A DNA stretch of 64,000 nt from Saccharopolyspora gloriosae (GCF_022828475.1 NZ_CP059557.1:2837470-2901469), one strand, 5' to 3'. Positions 1 to 9,135 are shown, numbered from the stretch's first letter. The notes: generated by a model from the sequence alone, not told the origin. Program-made: numbers and translations.

Positions 1-1
1 C

Positions 2-169
2 GAGCACACCTTCACCCACCAGCTGCGGGACTTCGTCACCGCCATCGCCGAGCGCGCCACCCCCAGCCCGGACTTCGGCGCGGGTCTGCGGGTGCAACGG
101 GTCCTCGACGCGGTGCAGCGCAGCGCCGCCCATCACAGCAGATGGATACCGGTTGGAGACGGCAGATGA
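2..169 (+). CDS. Gfo/Idh/MocA-type oxidoreductase, C-terminal end (partial)
   Basis: The first bases read open from position 2 to a TGA at 167-169 and encode about 55 residues. The stretch 'QLRDFVTAIAE' followed by 'GLRVQRVLDAVQRSA' is the usual last helix region of Gfo/Idh/MocA sugar oxidoreductases, where the helix follows the beta-sheet dimer domain. The NAD-binding domain lies outside the window. The stop overlaps the start of the ABC ATPase (ATGA at 166-169), so the gene heads or joins a sugar-uptake operon. A role in oxidising a sugar or cyclitol inside the cell is inferred from family and context. The substrate cannot be read from this fragment. Confidence 0.75.
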   Translation, partial: EHTFTHQLRDFVTAIAERATPSPDFGAGLRVQRVLDAVQRSAAHHSRWIPVGDGR

Positions 170-1671
170 CGCGATCGCGGACGGCTGAGCTGCTGGCGAT
201 GTCCGGCATCGTGAAGATCTTCCCGGGAGTGCGCGCCCTCGACGGCGTGGAGCTGCGGGTGCGCCCGGGTGAGGTGCACTGCCTGCTCGGGCAGAACGGC
301 GCCGGGAAGTCCACCTTGATCAAGGTGCTGTCCGGGGCGCACACCCCGGACGGCGGCACGATCCGGTGGCAGGGGGAGGAGATCGCGCTGTCGGCTCCCT
401 CCGCCGCGCTGCGGCGGGGCATCGCGGCGATGTACCAGGAACTGGACCTGGTTCCCGGCTTGTCGGTGGCGGAGAACATCTTCCTCGGTCACGAACGGTC
501 CACCGCCGGATTCAGCCGCCGCCGCTGGACACGCGCCGAGGCGGCGCGGCTGCTGGCGAGGTTGGGCCATCCGGAGATCGACCCGGACCGCGAGGTCGGC
601 GGCTTATCTGCGGCGACCCGGCAGCTGGTGTCGATGGCCCGGGCGCTGGGACGGCGGGCGCGGCTGATCGTGATGGACGAGCCCACCGCGGCGCTGTCGG
701 CCGGTGAGGTCGACAACCTGTTCCGCGTCATCGGCGAACTCACCGCCGACGGAGTCTCGGTGATCTACATTTCCCATCGCATGGCCGAAATCCGCCGCAT
801 CGCCGATCGCGTGACGGTCATCAAGGACGGCCGCACGGTCGCCGCCGGGCTGCCGGTGGCGGAGGCGCCGACTAGCGAGCTCGTCGCCTTGATGACCGGT
901 GGCGCACCGCCGGAACTGGAGGCGGTGGGCAGCGCCGCCACCGAGCGGCCGGTGCTGGAGGTGCGCGGACTCGGCCGCCGAGGCGAGTTCGCGGACGTGA
1001 GCTTCACCGTGCACGCGGGGGAGATCTACGGATTCGCCGGTCTCGTCGGCTGCGGGCGCAGCGAACTGCTGGAGACGGTTTTTGGTGCCAGGACACCGGA
1101 TTCAGGTGAGATTCGGGTCGCGGGACAGCGGGTGCGGCCCGGTTCCGTCCCGGCGGCCGTGGCGGCGGGCATCGGGCTGACGCCTGAAGAGCGCAAGAGC
1201 CAAGCGTTGCTGCCGCGGCTGGCGCTGTCCGCCAACGTCACCTTGGCGTCGCTGCGGCGATTCAGCCGGCTCGGTTTCACCGATCGCGCCAAGGAGATCG
1301 CCGAGACCCGGCACGTCACCGAACAGCTGCAGCTGCGGCCGGCAGACCCGGACCGGCCGATCGCCGCGTTCTCCGGCGGAAACCAGCAGAAGGCCGTCAT
1401 CGGGCGGTGGGTGCTGCGCGGCTGCCGGGTGCTGCTGCTCGACGAACCCACCCGTGGCGTCGACGTCGGTGCCCGGGCGGAGCTGTACGCGCTGATGCGG
1501 GGCCTCGCGGCCGACGGCATCGCGATCGTGGTGGTCTCCAGCGACATCCCGGAGGTGCTGGCGCTGGCCGACCGGGTGCTCGTGCTCCGCGACGGCGAGA
1601 TGGTGCACACCGCGGCCGCCGCCGAGATCACCGAATCCGACGTCCTGGATCTGGTCATGGAGGCTGCGTGA
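166..1671 (+). CDS. Sugar ABC transporter ATP-binding protein (RbsA/MglA type)
   Basis: This 501-residue protein has two ATPase halves in one chain, as in ribose/galactose importers. The first half has Walker A GQNGAGKST (about residues 42-50), the signature-like LSAAT and Walker B 'IVMDEPTAAL'. The second half has the degenerate nucleotide loop GLVGCGRSE typical of the family, then FSGGNQQK and 'LLLDEPTRGVD'. I chose ATG 166 because it overlaps the upstream TGA and has GGAGA at 155-159. An in-frame ATG at 142 lies inside the upstream gene with no ribosome site. The product powers import through the permease encoded next. Substrate is unknown; neighbours suggest a sugar, a sugar acid or inositol. 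Confidence 0.93.
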   Translation: MTRSRTAELLAMSGIVKIFPGVRALDGVELRVRPGEVHCLLGQNGAGKSTLIKVLSGAHTPDGGTIRWQGEEIALSAPSAALRRGIAAMYQELDLVPGLSVAENIFLGHERSTAGFSRRRWTRAEAARLLARLGHPEIDPDREVGGLSAATRQLVSMARALGRRARLIVMDEPTAALSAGEVDNLFRVIGELTADGVSVIYISHRMAEIRRIADRVTVIKDGRTVAAGLPVAEAPTSELVALMTGGAPPELEAVGSAATERPVLEVRGLGRRGEFADVSFTVHAGEIYGFAGLVGCGRSELLETVFGARTPDSGEIRVAGQRVRPGSVPAAVAAGIGLTPEERKSQALLPRLALSANVTLASLRRFSRLGFTDRAKEIAETRHVTEQLQLRPADPDRPIAAFSGGNQQKAVIGRWVLRGCRVLLLDEPTRGVDVGARAELYALMRGLAADGIAIVVVSSDIPEVLALADRVLVLRDGEMVHTAAAAEITESDVLDLVMEAA

Positions 1672-2669
1672 TGAACGAGCAGACCCTCACCCCGGTCGAC
1701 ACCCAGCCGTCGCGGTTGGGCAGCTGGTGGGCGCGCGCCGACATCAGGTTGATCGCGCTGGTGCTCGTCCTGGTCGGACTGTGCGTGGTCGGCTACGCGA
1801 CCCGGCCGGACGCGTTCCTGACCGAGGGCAACATCTCCACCGTGCTGCGGCTGGCCGCCGCCATCGGAGTCGTCAGCGTCGGCATGACCTTCGTGATCTC
1901 GGCGGGCGGGATCGACCTGTCGGTCGGATCGATGGTGGCGCTGTGCAGCGTGTGGATGACCACCTGGGCCGCCCAGTCCTACGGGGTGGTCGTGATGGTG
2001 GTGTGCGCGCTGCTGGTCGGAACCGGCTGCGGCCTGGTCAACGGGCTGCTCGTCGCCTACGGCCGGGTGGTGCCGTTCATCGCGACGCTGGCGATGATGG
2101 CTTCGGCGCGCGGGCTGGCCGAGCGGATCAGCGGCAGGCAGACGCAGGTGGTCGACGTTCCGGCGTTCGGTGCGGTCTTCCAAGCCGACCTGCTCGGTGT
2201 TCCAGTGCTGATCTGGATCTTCGCCGCGGTGTTCGCGGGCGGCTGGACCCTGCTCAACCGCACCACGTTCGGCCGCCGGACCCTGGCGGTCGGCGGCAAC
2301 GCCGAAGCGGCTCGGCTGGCCGGGATCAACGTGCGGCGGCACACCGCGCTGGTCTACGCGCTGGCCGGACTCTGCTGCGGCATCGCGGCGATCATGGTGG
2401 TGGCGCGCACCACCTCCGGCGCTTCCACCAACGGCCTGTTCTACGAGTTGGACGCGATCGCCGCGGTCGTCATCGGCGGAACCTTGCTGGCCGGTGGGCG
2501 CGGCAGCATGACCGGCACCGTGATCGGCGTGTTGATCTTCACGACGTTGAGCAACGTGTTCACGCTCAACAACCTCGAAACCGACGTTCAGAACATCGTC
2601 AAGGGCGCGATCATCGTGCTCGCCGTGCTCTTGCAGGCGCGCACTCGCCGCCGCAGTTCGTTCAGCTGA
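1671..2669 (+). CDS. Sugar ABC transporter permease (RbsC type)
   Basis: This is a 332-residue, strongly hydrophobic protein of the BPD_transp_2 family. It has a hydrophilic start (MNEQTLTPVD) and then about eight to ten membrane segments. Recognisable family stretches include 'VSVGMTFVISAGGIDLSVGS' and 'LAVGGNAEAARLAGI'. The start ATG shares one base with the stop of the ATPase gene (TGATG at 1669-1673), so translation is coupled. The reading frame is open further upstream, but that part is only the antiparallel reading of the ATPase gene. With the ATPase and the binding protein that follows it forms a complete ribose-type importer in the cytoplasmic membrane. Confidence 0.93.
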   Translation: MNEQTLTPVDTQPSRLGSWWARADIRLIALVLVLVGLCVVGYATRPDAFLTEGNISTVLRLAAAIGVVSVGMTFVISAGGIDLSVGSMVALCSVWMTTWAAQSYGVVVMVVCALLVGTGCGLVNGLLVAYGRVVPFIATLAMMASARGLAERISGRQTQVVDVPAFGAVFQADLLGVPVLIWIFAAVFAGGWTLLNRTTFGRRTLAVGGNAEAARLAGINVRRHTALVYALAGLCCGIAAIMVVARTTSGASTNGLFYELDAIAAVVIGGTLLAGGRGSMTGTVIGVLIFTTLSNVFTLNNLETDVQNIVKGAIIVLAVLLQARTRRRSSFS

Positions 2670-2695
2670 AACCCTCCTCCCCTTCGGAGACCGCC

Positions 2696-3739
2696 ATGTC
2701 CGCAACTCCTCGTCGCGGGTTCCTCGTCGGCACCGGTGCGTTCGGCGCGACCGCGCTGCTGACCGGCTGCCTGGCGAACGATCCGCCGCAACAGCAACCG
2801 GCCGCAGTCGCCGCAGGCGGCGACAACGCCGCACCCGGACCGCAGGTGACGATCGGGTTCTCCGCGCCCGCCGCCGATCACGGGTGGATGGCCGCGATGA
2901 CCACCAACGCCCGCGCCCAGGCCGAAGGTCTGCCGGACGTCACGTTCCGGGCGACCGAAGGCGGCACCGACGTCAACCAGCAGATCGCCCAGGTCGAGAC
3001 CCTGATCAACGAGCAGGTCGACGTGCTGGTGATCCTGCCCGCCGACGGCAAGGCGCTGACCGACGTGGCGCGGCGTGCCACCGAGGCCGGGATCCCCGTG
3101 GTCAACGTGGACCGCGTCTTCGACTCGCCCGACGCGTACCGGGTGTGGATCGGCGGCGACAACCACGGCATGGGCGTCAACGCCGCCGACCACATCGCCG
3201 CCGAGCTGCGCCGCCGCAACATCGCCGACCCGGTGATCGCCGAGATCGCGGGCACTGATTCGCTGCCGTTGACCCAGGAACGCAGCGCGGGTTTCCGCGA
3301 AGGCCTGGCGCGGCACGGAATGCGGGTGTCGCGGCGGGTCGCCGCCGACTTCACCGCCGAATCCGGTGAGCGGCAGGCGACGAACCTGCTGCAGGCAGCG
3401 GCGCACCTGGACGCGGTGTGGAACCACGACGACGACCAGGGGATCGGGGTGCTGGCGGGGATCGCGGCGGCCGGGCGCGAGGATTTCTTCCTCGTAGGCG
3501 GCGCGGGGTCGCGCGACATGATGGACCGCATCAAGGCCGGCGACGGCGTCGTGCAGGCCACGGTGCTCTACAACCCGTCGATGTGCTCGTCGGCGATCTC
3601 GCTGGCGCGGCTGCTCGCTCAGGCGCGCGGCATGTCCGACCTGGCCGAGCACGAGGTGCCGCGGTCGATCACGACCTATTCGGCCGTGGTGACTCGCGCC
3701 AACGTGGACCAGTACCTCGACGTCGGGTTCGCGTCGTGA
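2696..3739 (+). CDS. Sugar ABC transporter substrate-binding lipoprotein (RbsB type)
   Basis: The 347-residue protein starts MSATPRRGFLVG, a twin-arginine signal, and runs into a lipobox LLTGC. It should therefore be exported folded by Tat and anchored by lipid on Cys. The mature part reads as a type I periplasmic binding protein: 'VTIGFSAPAADHGWMAAM', 'INEQVDVLVILPADG' and 'AGIPVVNVDRVF' match ribose/inositol-type binding proteins. The start ATG 2696 has GGAGA at 2686-2690. It sits 26 bases behind the permease and its stop overlaps the next gene (GTGA), so it belongs to the same operon. The ligand is not readable. An aldose or cyclitol is likely from family. Confidence 0.92.
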   Translation: MSATPRRGFLVGTGAFGATALLTGCLANDPPQQQPAAVAAGGDNAAPGPQVTIGFSAPAADHGWMAAMTTNARAQAEGLPDVTFRATEGGTDVNQQIAQVETLINEQVDVLVILPADGKALTDVARRATEAGIPVVNVDRVFDSPDAYRVWIGGDNHGMGVNAADHIAAELRRRNIADPVIAEIAGTDSLPLTQERSAGFREGLARHGMRVSRRVAADFTAESGERQATNLLQAAAHLDAVWNHDDDQGIGVLAGIAAAGREDFFLVGGAGSRDMMDRIKAGDGVVQATVLYNPSMCSSAISLARLLAQARGMSDLAEHEVPRSITTYSAVVTRANVDQYLDVGFAS

Positions 3740-4500
3740 ACGCCGGGAAGAAGAGAGGACTCGGCCTGTCGTTGGCGTTGCTCGCGGCGGCGGCGCCGGC
3801 CGCCCCGGCGTGGGCGGACCATGACGACTCGGATGAAGCGAGCGTGCTGGTCTTCTCCAAGACCGCCGGGTTCCGCCACGATTCCATCGAGTCCGGCATC
3901 GCGGCGATCGAGCGGCTCGGCCGGGAGGACGGTTTCGCCGTCGAGTCCACTGAGGACTCGTCCGCGTTCACCGACGACGCGCTCGCGCGCTACGACGCGG
4001 TGGTGTGGCTGTCCACGACCGGAGATGTGCTCGATCCAGCCCAGGAAGCCGCTTTCGAGCGCTACATCCGCGGTGGCGGCGGGTTCTTCGGCGTGCACGC
4101 GGCCGCCGACACCGAGTACGACTGGCCGTTCTACGGTGAGCTCGTCGGCGCGTACTTCGCGAGCCACCCGGAGGTCCAGCCGGCCACGGTCCGGGTGGAG
4201 GACCACGAGCACGACTCCACGGCGCACCTGCCGAGCGACTGGCCCCGCACCGACGAGTGGTACAACTTCGCCACCAATCCCCGTGGTGACACGCACGTGC
4301 TGGCCGTCCTCGACGAATCCAGCTACGACCCCGGTGAAGGCGCGATGGGCGACCATCCGATCGCCTGGTGCCGCACCGTCGACGCCGGCCGCGCCTACTA
4401 CACCGGCGGCGGCCACACCGCGGAGTCCTTCACCGAACCGAATTTCCTGCGTCACCTGCTCGGCGGCATCCGCACCGCCGCCGGGCAGACCCCCTGCTGA
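3736..4500 (+). CDS. Secreted ThuA-like domain protein
   Basis: A 254-residue protein beginning at GTG 3736, which overlaps the preceding stop (GTGA at 3736-3739). The first 27 residues (KKRGLG then a long Ala/Leu core ending AWA) form a Sec signal peptide. The rest is a ThuA (trehalose-utilisation-like, glutamine-amidotransferase-like fold) domain: 'LVFSKTAGFRHDSI' at the start, 'GGGFFGVHAAADTEYDW' in the middle and 'YYTGGGHTAESF' near the end. Secreted ThuA proteins commonly sit beside glucose/sorbosone-dehydrogenase-like genes, as here. The family has no well-established reaction; a role in extracellular sugar processing is inferred from position between a sugar importer and a sugar dehydrogenase. 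Confidence 0.85.
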   Translation: MNAGKKRGLGLSLALLAAAAPAAPAWADHDDSDEASVLVFSKTAGFRHDSIESGIAAIERLGREDGFAVESTEDSSAFTDDALARYDAVVWLSTTGDVLDPAQEAAFERYIRGGGGFFGVHAAADTEYDWPFYGELVGAYFASHPEVQPATVRVEDHEHDSTAHLPSDWPRTDEWYNFATNPRGDTHVLAVLDESSYDPGEGAMGDHPIAWCRTVDAGRAYYTGGGHTAESFTEPNFLRHLLGGIRTAAGQTPC

Positions 4501-4503
4501 GTC

Positions 4504-4525
4504 GTCCCGGCTCAGCTGCCGGGAC
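4504..4525 (+). terminator. Hairpin between ThuA-like and sugar-dehydrogenase genes
   Basis: A perfect 7-bp stem, GTCCCGG (4504-4510) with CCGGGAC (4519-4525), closes an 8-base loop four bases after the ThuA stop. There is no T-run, which is usual in high-GC actinomycetes. It could weaken read-through into the next gene or act only in RNA stability. Confidence 0.4.
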
Positions 4526-4548
4526 CGTGAGCGACGAGGAGTCACCTG

Positions 4549-7044
4549 GTGCGACTACTGAGATTGGCCGCATGTACGAGCGTCGCGGTCGTGACCGCGG
4601 CCGCCTTCACCGTTCCACCCGCGTCCGCCGCATCGCCTCCGCCGGACGCGGCGTTCGACCAGATCACCCTGGCCAAGGGCGAAGCCAAGCTGGGCGAGCC
4701 GATGGCGCTGGCGGTGCTGCCCGACCTCCGGGTGCTGCACACCTCCCGCGACGGCGACGTCTACCTCACCACGCCGGACGCCACCACCACGCTGGCCGCC
4801 GACCTGCCGGTCTACAACCACGACGAGGACGGCCTGCAGGGCGTCGCGGTGGATCCGGACTTCGCCGCGAACCGATGGGTGTACCTGTACTACGCGCCGC
4901 CGCTGGACACGCCCGCCGGTGACGCTCCGGAGGAGGGCACCGCGGAGGAGCTCGCGCCTTTCGACGGCTACAACGCGCTGGCTCGGTTCCAGCTGGCCGA
5001 CGACGGCACGCTCGACCTCGACAGCGGGCAGGAGATCCTGCGTGTTCCCGCGCAGCGCGGCACCTGCTGCCACGCGGGCGGGGAGATCGACTTCGACGCC
5101 GCGGGCAACCTGTACCTGTCCACGGGAGATGACAGCAACCCGTTCTCCTCGGACGGCTATGCGCCGATCGATGAGCGTCCGGAGCGCAACCCCGCCTTCG
5201 ACGCGCAGCGTTCGGCGGGCAACACCGACGACCTGCGCGGCAAGATCCTGCGGATCCACGTCGAACCGGACGGCACCTACACCGTCCCGGAAGGGAACCT
5301 CTTCGCACCGGGCACGGAGCAGACCCGACCCGAGATCTACGCCATGGGGTTGCGCAACCCGTTCCGGTTCACCGTCGACGAGCGGACGGGCTGGGTCCAC
5401 CTCGGCGAGTACGGCCCGGACGCCGGTGCCGCCGACCCGGACCGGGGACCCAGCGGCATCGTGGAATACAACCTGATCAAGGAGCCGGTCAACCTCGGCT
5501 GGCCGTACTGCATCGGCGACAACGAGCCGTTCATCGACTACGACTTCGCGACCGGAGAGTCCGGGCAGCCCTTCGACTGCGCCGCGCCGCGCAACGAGTC
5601 CCCGCACAACACCGGGCTGGTCGACCTGCCACCGGCGGAACCCGCCTGGCTGGACTACGACGACGATTCGGTTCCCGAACTCGGCGCCGGGCCGGAATCG
5701 CCGATGGGCGGGCCGGTGTACCACTTCGACCCGGACTTGGACTCGCCGCTGAAGTTCCCGGAGTACTACGACGGGAAAGTGCTGAACTACGAGTGGGATC
5801 GTGGCTGGATCAAGGAGTTCGAGCTCGCCGAGAACGGGGAGCTGGCGGCGATCCGGCCGTTCTTCGAGTCGATGGAACTGACCCGGCCGATGAACATCGA
5901 GTTCGGCCCGGACGGCGCGCTGTACGTGCTGGACTACGGCTCCAGCTACTTCGGCGGCGCGGACGACTCGGCGGTGTACCGCATCGAGCACAGCCCGGAG
6001 CAGAAGACCCCGCGAGTGCAGCTGGGCGCGGACGTCACCTCGTCCGGCGCGGCGCCGCTGACGGTCGGCTTCGACCCGGCAGGCACCACCGACCCCGACG
6101 GCGGGGACCTGAGCTACGAGTGGGACTTCACCAGTGACGGCACCGTGGACTCGACCACGGACGGGCCGGTGTCGTTCACCTACACCGAACGCGGCAGCTA
6201 CACCGCGAAGCTCACCGTGACCGACCCGACCGGCAAGATCGGGTACGCCAGCGTGCAGATCGTCGTCGGCAACACGCCGCCGGAGGTCAGCATCGAGCTC
6301 CCGCCGGACGGCGGGGTGTTCGCCTTCGGCGAGCAGGTCCCGTTCCGGGTCAGCGTCACCGACGCCGAGGACGAACAGGTGGACTGCTCCCAGGTGGAAG
6401 TCGGCTACGCGCTCGGCCACGACTCGCACGCGCACCCGCTCAGCGAGGAGGTCGGCTGCGAGGGCGTGATCGAGACTCCGGCCGATGAGGGCCACGGGCT
6501 GGACGCCAACGTGTTCGGCGTCATCACCGCCGACTACACCGACAACGGCGCCGAGGGCCTGCCGCCCGTGACGGGAACCGATCGAATCGTGTTGCAGCCC
6601 AAGGACAAGCAGGCGGAGTTCTTCACCGAGGCCGAGGGCGTCGAGGTCGTGGAGGATCCGGCTGCGGCAGGCGGCAGCAAGGTCGGCGCCATCGAGGAAG
6701 GCGACTGGATCTCGGTCGATCCGGTGAACCTGAGCGGCATCGGCGACATCGGCTACCGGGTGTCGGCTGCCGGAGCGGGCGGCGTGATCGAGGTCCGGGC
6801 CGGTGCGCCGGACGGAGAGCTGCTGCAGAGCGTCGAGGTGCCCGGCACCGGTGGCGACTACCTGGACCTGGAACCGGCTCCGGTGACCGATCCGGGCAGT
6901 TCGGGCGCGCTCCACTTCGTGTTCCGCGGCGACGGGACCGAATTGTTCGAACTCGACGCGGTGCAGTTCACCGGTGCAGGAGTGTCCGAGCCCGTTCCGC
7001 CGGAGGACTCCGCGGCGCGGGCGCAGGGCGACCTGCCGCGTTGA
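4549..7044 (+). CDS. Secreted glucose/sorbosone dehydrogenase-like protein with PKD and CBM6-like domains
   Basis: An 831-residue secreted protein. GTG 4549 is preceded by GAGGAG (4536-4541). Residues 1-26 form a signal peptide ending in ASA. A six-bladed propeller of the glucose/sorbosone dehydrogenase type follows. Its landmarks are 'GEPMALAVLPDLRVLH', 'DGLQGVAVDPDFA', 'CCHAGGEIDFDAAGNLY' and 'EIYAMGLRNPFRF'. A PKD domain lies at about 488-577, with the typical 'YEWDFTSDGTVDS' and 'YTAKLTVTDPTGK'. A CBM6-like carbohydrate-binding domain lies at about 688-811. The family oxidises sugars with PQQ or a related cofactor outside the cell. No cofactor gene is visible here. Context suggests extracellular oxidation of a glycan-derived sugar that the upstream importer then takes up. 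Confidence 0.88.
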   Translation: MRLLRLAACTSVAVVTAAAFTVPPASAASPPPDAAFDQITLAKGEAKLGEPMALAVLPDLRVLHTSRDGDVYLTTPDATTTLAADLPVYNHDEDGLQGVAVDPDFAANRWVYLYYAPPLDTPAGDAPEEGTAEELAPFDGYNALARFQLADDGTLDLDSGQEILRVPAQRGTCCHAGGEIDFDAAGNLYLSTGDDSNPFSSDGYAPIDERPERNPAFDAQRSAGNTDDLRGKILRIHVEPDGTYTVPEGNLFAPGTEQTRPEIYAMGLRNPFRFTVDERTGWVHLGEYGPDAGAADPDRGPSGIVEYNLIKEPVNLGWPYCIGDNEPFIDYDFATGESGQPFDCAAPRNESPHNTGLVDLPPAEPAWLDYDDDSVPELGAGPESPMGGPVYHFDPDLDSPLKFPEYYDGKVLNYEWDRGWIKEFELAENGELAAIRPFFESMELTRPMNIEFGPDGALYVLDYGSSYFGGADDSAVYRIEHSPEQKTPRVQLGADVTSSGAAPLTVGFDPAGTTDPDGGDLSYEWDFTSDGTVDSTTDGPVSFTYTERGSYTAKLTVTDPTGKIGYASVQIVVGNTPPEVSIELPPDGGVFAFGEQVPFRVSVTDAEDEQVDCSQVEVGYALGHDSHAHPLSEEVGCEGVIETPADEGHGLDANVFGVITADYTDNGAEGLPPVTGTDRIVLQPKDKQAEFFTEAEGVEVVEDPAAAGGSKVGAIEEGDWISVDPVNLSGIGDIGYRVSAAGAGGVIEVRAGAPDGELLQSVEVPGTGGDYLDLEPAPVTDPGSSGALHFVFRGDGTELFELDAVQFTGAGVSEPVPPEDSAARAQGDLPR

Positions 7045-7049
7045 TCCCC

Positions 7050-7083
7050 GTGGCGGCGGCCCGCACGAGCGGGTCGCCGCCAC
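7050..7083 (+). terminator. Strong stem-loop after the sugar-dehydrogenase gene
   Basis: A 14-bp stem with one G-U wobble pairs 7050-7063 with 7070-7083 and closes a 6-base CACGAG loop. It starts five bases after the TGA at 7042-7044 and ends ten bases before the AGGAGGTG ribosome site of the next gene. It is the strongest hairpin in this block and probably separates the sugar-uptake genes from the ebo-type genes, fully or in part. Confidence 0.6.
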
Positions 7084-7105
7084 CCCGGCTCCAGGAGGTG
7101 AGTAC

Positions 7106-8287
7106 GTGGGCGGCAATTCACGACCGGGCCGCACCGGACTGTGGTTGATCGGCGCGCGCGGCTCGGTGGCGACCACGGCGATCGTCGGGCTCGCCGCATT
7201 GCGGTCGGGCCTGGTGCGGCCGACGGGCTGCGTCACCGAGCTGCCCGCATTCGGCTCGGCGCCGCTGCCGGGCTGGGACGACATCGTCGTCGGCGGCCAC
7301 GACATCTCCGTTGCCGACTTGCACAAGACCGCCGACACCTTGGTGGCGGCCGGATTGCTTCCCGCCGGAGTGGTCTCGGCGGCCGGGTCACAGCTGTCCA
7401 CAGTGGAGTCGGAGCTGCGTCCCGGTTACGATCCGGCGACCCAGCAAGGCGATCAGGCCCACGCGGTCACGCGGCTGGCCGGGGACATGTCCGCGTTCGC
7501 GCGGCGGCACGACCTCGAACGAGTCGTGGTGGTCAACGTCGCGTCGACCGAATCGCCGTGGCCGGAGGGCGCGGAACTCCAGGACCTCGCGGCCCTGGAG
7601 TCCGCGCTGTCCGAGGGCACTGTTCCGGCCAGTGTCGTGGCCGCGTACGCCGCGGTGCAGGCGGACTGCGCGTACGTGGAGTTCACCCCGTCGACCGGTA
7701 TCACGATCCCCGCGCTGCGGAAGCTCGCGGAGCAGCGCGGCCTGCCGTATGCGGGGCGTGACGGCAAGACCGGCGAAACCCTGCTGCGCACGGTGCTCGC
7801 CCCGATGTTCACCGAGCGTGCGCTCGCGGTGCGGTCGTGGTCGGGCACGAACCTGCTCGGTGGGGGAGACGGTGCGACGCTCGCCGATCCGGACGTCGTG
7901 GCGAGCAAGCTGGACGCGAAGTCCCGCGGGCTGCACGCGCTGCTCGGCGGCGAGGTCGCCGCGCCGCTGCACATCGACAACGTGCCGGACCTCGGCCAGA
8001 CCAAGGTCGCGTGGGATCACGTGCACGCCGAGGGTTTCCTCGGTTCCCCGGCGACCCTGCAAGTGACGTGGTCGGCCTATGACTCGGCGCTGGCCGCACC
8101 GCTGGTGCTCGACCTGACCCGGCTGGTCGCGATGGCGCAGCACGCCGGGCAGCGCGGGCCGTTGACCGCGCTGGCGTGCTTCTTCAAGGAGCCGTTCGGT
8201 TCGGGCGGGCACCGCTTCGACCACCAGGTGCGAGGTTTGCACGAGTGGGTGCGGGTGACCACCGATGCGGCAGGAGGTGGGCGATGA
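7106..8287 (+). CDS. Inositol-3-phosphate synthase-like protein of the actinobacterial ebo-type cluster
   Basis: A 393-residue protein of the myo-inositol-1-phosphate synthase family. It opens with a Rossmann NAD loop (LIGARGSVATT). Further family stretches are 'YVEFTPSTGITIPALRK', 'GRDGKTGETLLRTVLAP' and 'RSWSGTNLLGGGDG'. The family converts glucose 6-phosphate to inositol 3-phosphate in the cytoplasm. This paralogue sits with EboC/B/E/F genes, so it may act on a related sugar phosphate or make a cyclitol for them. I chose GTG 7106 because AGGAGGTG lies at 7093-7100; the frame is open further upstream but runs through the hairpin and the preceding gene. Its stop overlaps the EboC start (ATGA at 8284-8287). 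Confidence 0.85.
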   Translation: MGGNSRPGRTGLWLIGARGSVATTAIVGLAALRSGLVRPTGCVTELPAFGSAPLPGWDDIVVGGHDISVADLHKTADTLVAAGLLPAGVVSAAGSQLSTVESELRPGYDPATQQGDQAHAVTRLAGDMSAFARRHDLERVVVVNVASTESPWPEGAELQDLAALESALSEGTVPASVVAAYAAVQADCAYVEFTPSTGITIPALRKLAEQRGLPYAGRDGKTGETLLRTVLAPMFTERALAVRSWSGTNLLGGGDGATLADPDVVASKLDAKSRGLHALLGGEVAAPLHIDNVPDLGQTKVAWDHVHAEGFLGSPATLQVTWSAYDSALAAPLVLDLTRLVAMAQHAGQRGPLTALACFFKEPFGSGGHRFDHQVRGLHEWVRVTTDAAGGGR

Positions 8288-9135
8288 CCCGCTTGCGGGC
8301 GTGGATTTCGCTGACGCGCGCTCCGGCCGCGCTGACCGTGCTCGGCGATACCGCGGTGGGCGCGGTGGCCGCAGGCACCTCCTTGCGGGGACGCCGGATG
8401 TTGCTTCCGGTGGCGTCGGTGGCGTTGTACTGGGCGGGAATGGTGCTCAACGACTGGGCGGATCGGGACCTCGACGCCGTGGAGCGCCCGGAGCGGCCCA
8501 TTCCGTCCGGCCTGATCAGCGCCGATGAGGCGGCCCGGGTCGGCGTGGTGCTCGTAGCCTGCGGCTTGGCCGCGGGATCGGTCGCGGGTCCTGCCGAGTC
8601 CGCGCTGGCCGCTTCGCTGGCCACGGCCGTCGTCGGCTACGACATGGTGTTCAAGCAGGGAGCGGGCGGACCCGCCGCGATGGCCGTCTGCCGAGGGCTC
8701 GACGTCCTGCTGGGGGCGGGCGGAGCTCGGACGTCGTGGCCGGCGGCGGGGGTGCTCGCCGTGCACACGTGCTCGGTCACCGCGTTGTCCCGCGGCGAGG
8801 TTCGCGGAACGGAGCCGCGCACGGCCGCCGCCGCCCTCGCCACCACGGTTGTCGCGGCGATCGTCGCCGCGACCGGTCGCTGCGCGTCCCATCGCCACCG
8901 CCTCGCGGCGTTCGCCGCGGCGACCCTGTACGCGGCGCAGGTCGGGGCGGCGCAGCTGCGCGCATACCGGAACCCGGACGCGCCCCACGTCCGGGAGGCG
9001 ACGCGGGCCGGCATCCACGGCATGGTGCCGCTGCAGATCGCGCTGACCGCCCGGCGGAATCTCGGCGCCGCACTGCTGCTCGCGGTGGTCGCGCCGGCCG
9101 TCGGGAGTCTCGGGAGGAAGGTGTCGGCGACGTGA
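8284..9135 (+). CDS. eboC: UbiA-like prenyltransferase, EboC/SCO3242 type
   Basis: A 283-residue multi-span membrane protein of the UbiA superfamily. The first Asp-rich motif is clear: NDWADRDLDAVERP, the NDxxDxxxD metal-diphosphate site. A second conserved region is 'YDMVFKQG ... CRGLDVLLG'. Family members attach an isoprenoid chain, or move a headgroup, in the plane of the membrane. In ebo clusters this member is named EboC and its substrate is unproven. Start ATG 8284 overlaps the previous stop and has GGAGGTGG at 8274-8281. Its own stop overlaps the next GTG (9132-9135), so all these genes are translationally coupled. Confidence 0.82.
   Translation: MTRLRAWISLTRAPAALTVLGDTAVGAVAAGTSLRGRRMLLPVASVALYWAGMVLNDWADRDLDAVERPERPIPSGLISADEAARVGVVLVACGLAAGSVAGPAESALAASLATAVVGYDMVFKQGAGGPAAMAVCRGLDVLLGAGGARTSWPAAGVLAVHTCSVTALSRGEVRGTEPRTAAAALATTVVAAIVAATGRCASHRHRLAAFAAATLYAAQVGAAQLRAYRNPDAPHVREATRAGIHGMVPLQIALTARRNLGAALLLAVVAPAVGSLGRKVSAT

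Noticed and set aside
142-166. Start of the ABC ATPase at ATG 142
   Set aside because: It would overlap the upstream gene by 28 bases and has no ribosome site; ATG 166 has GGAGA and an ATGA overlap.
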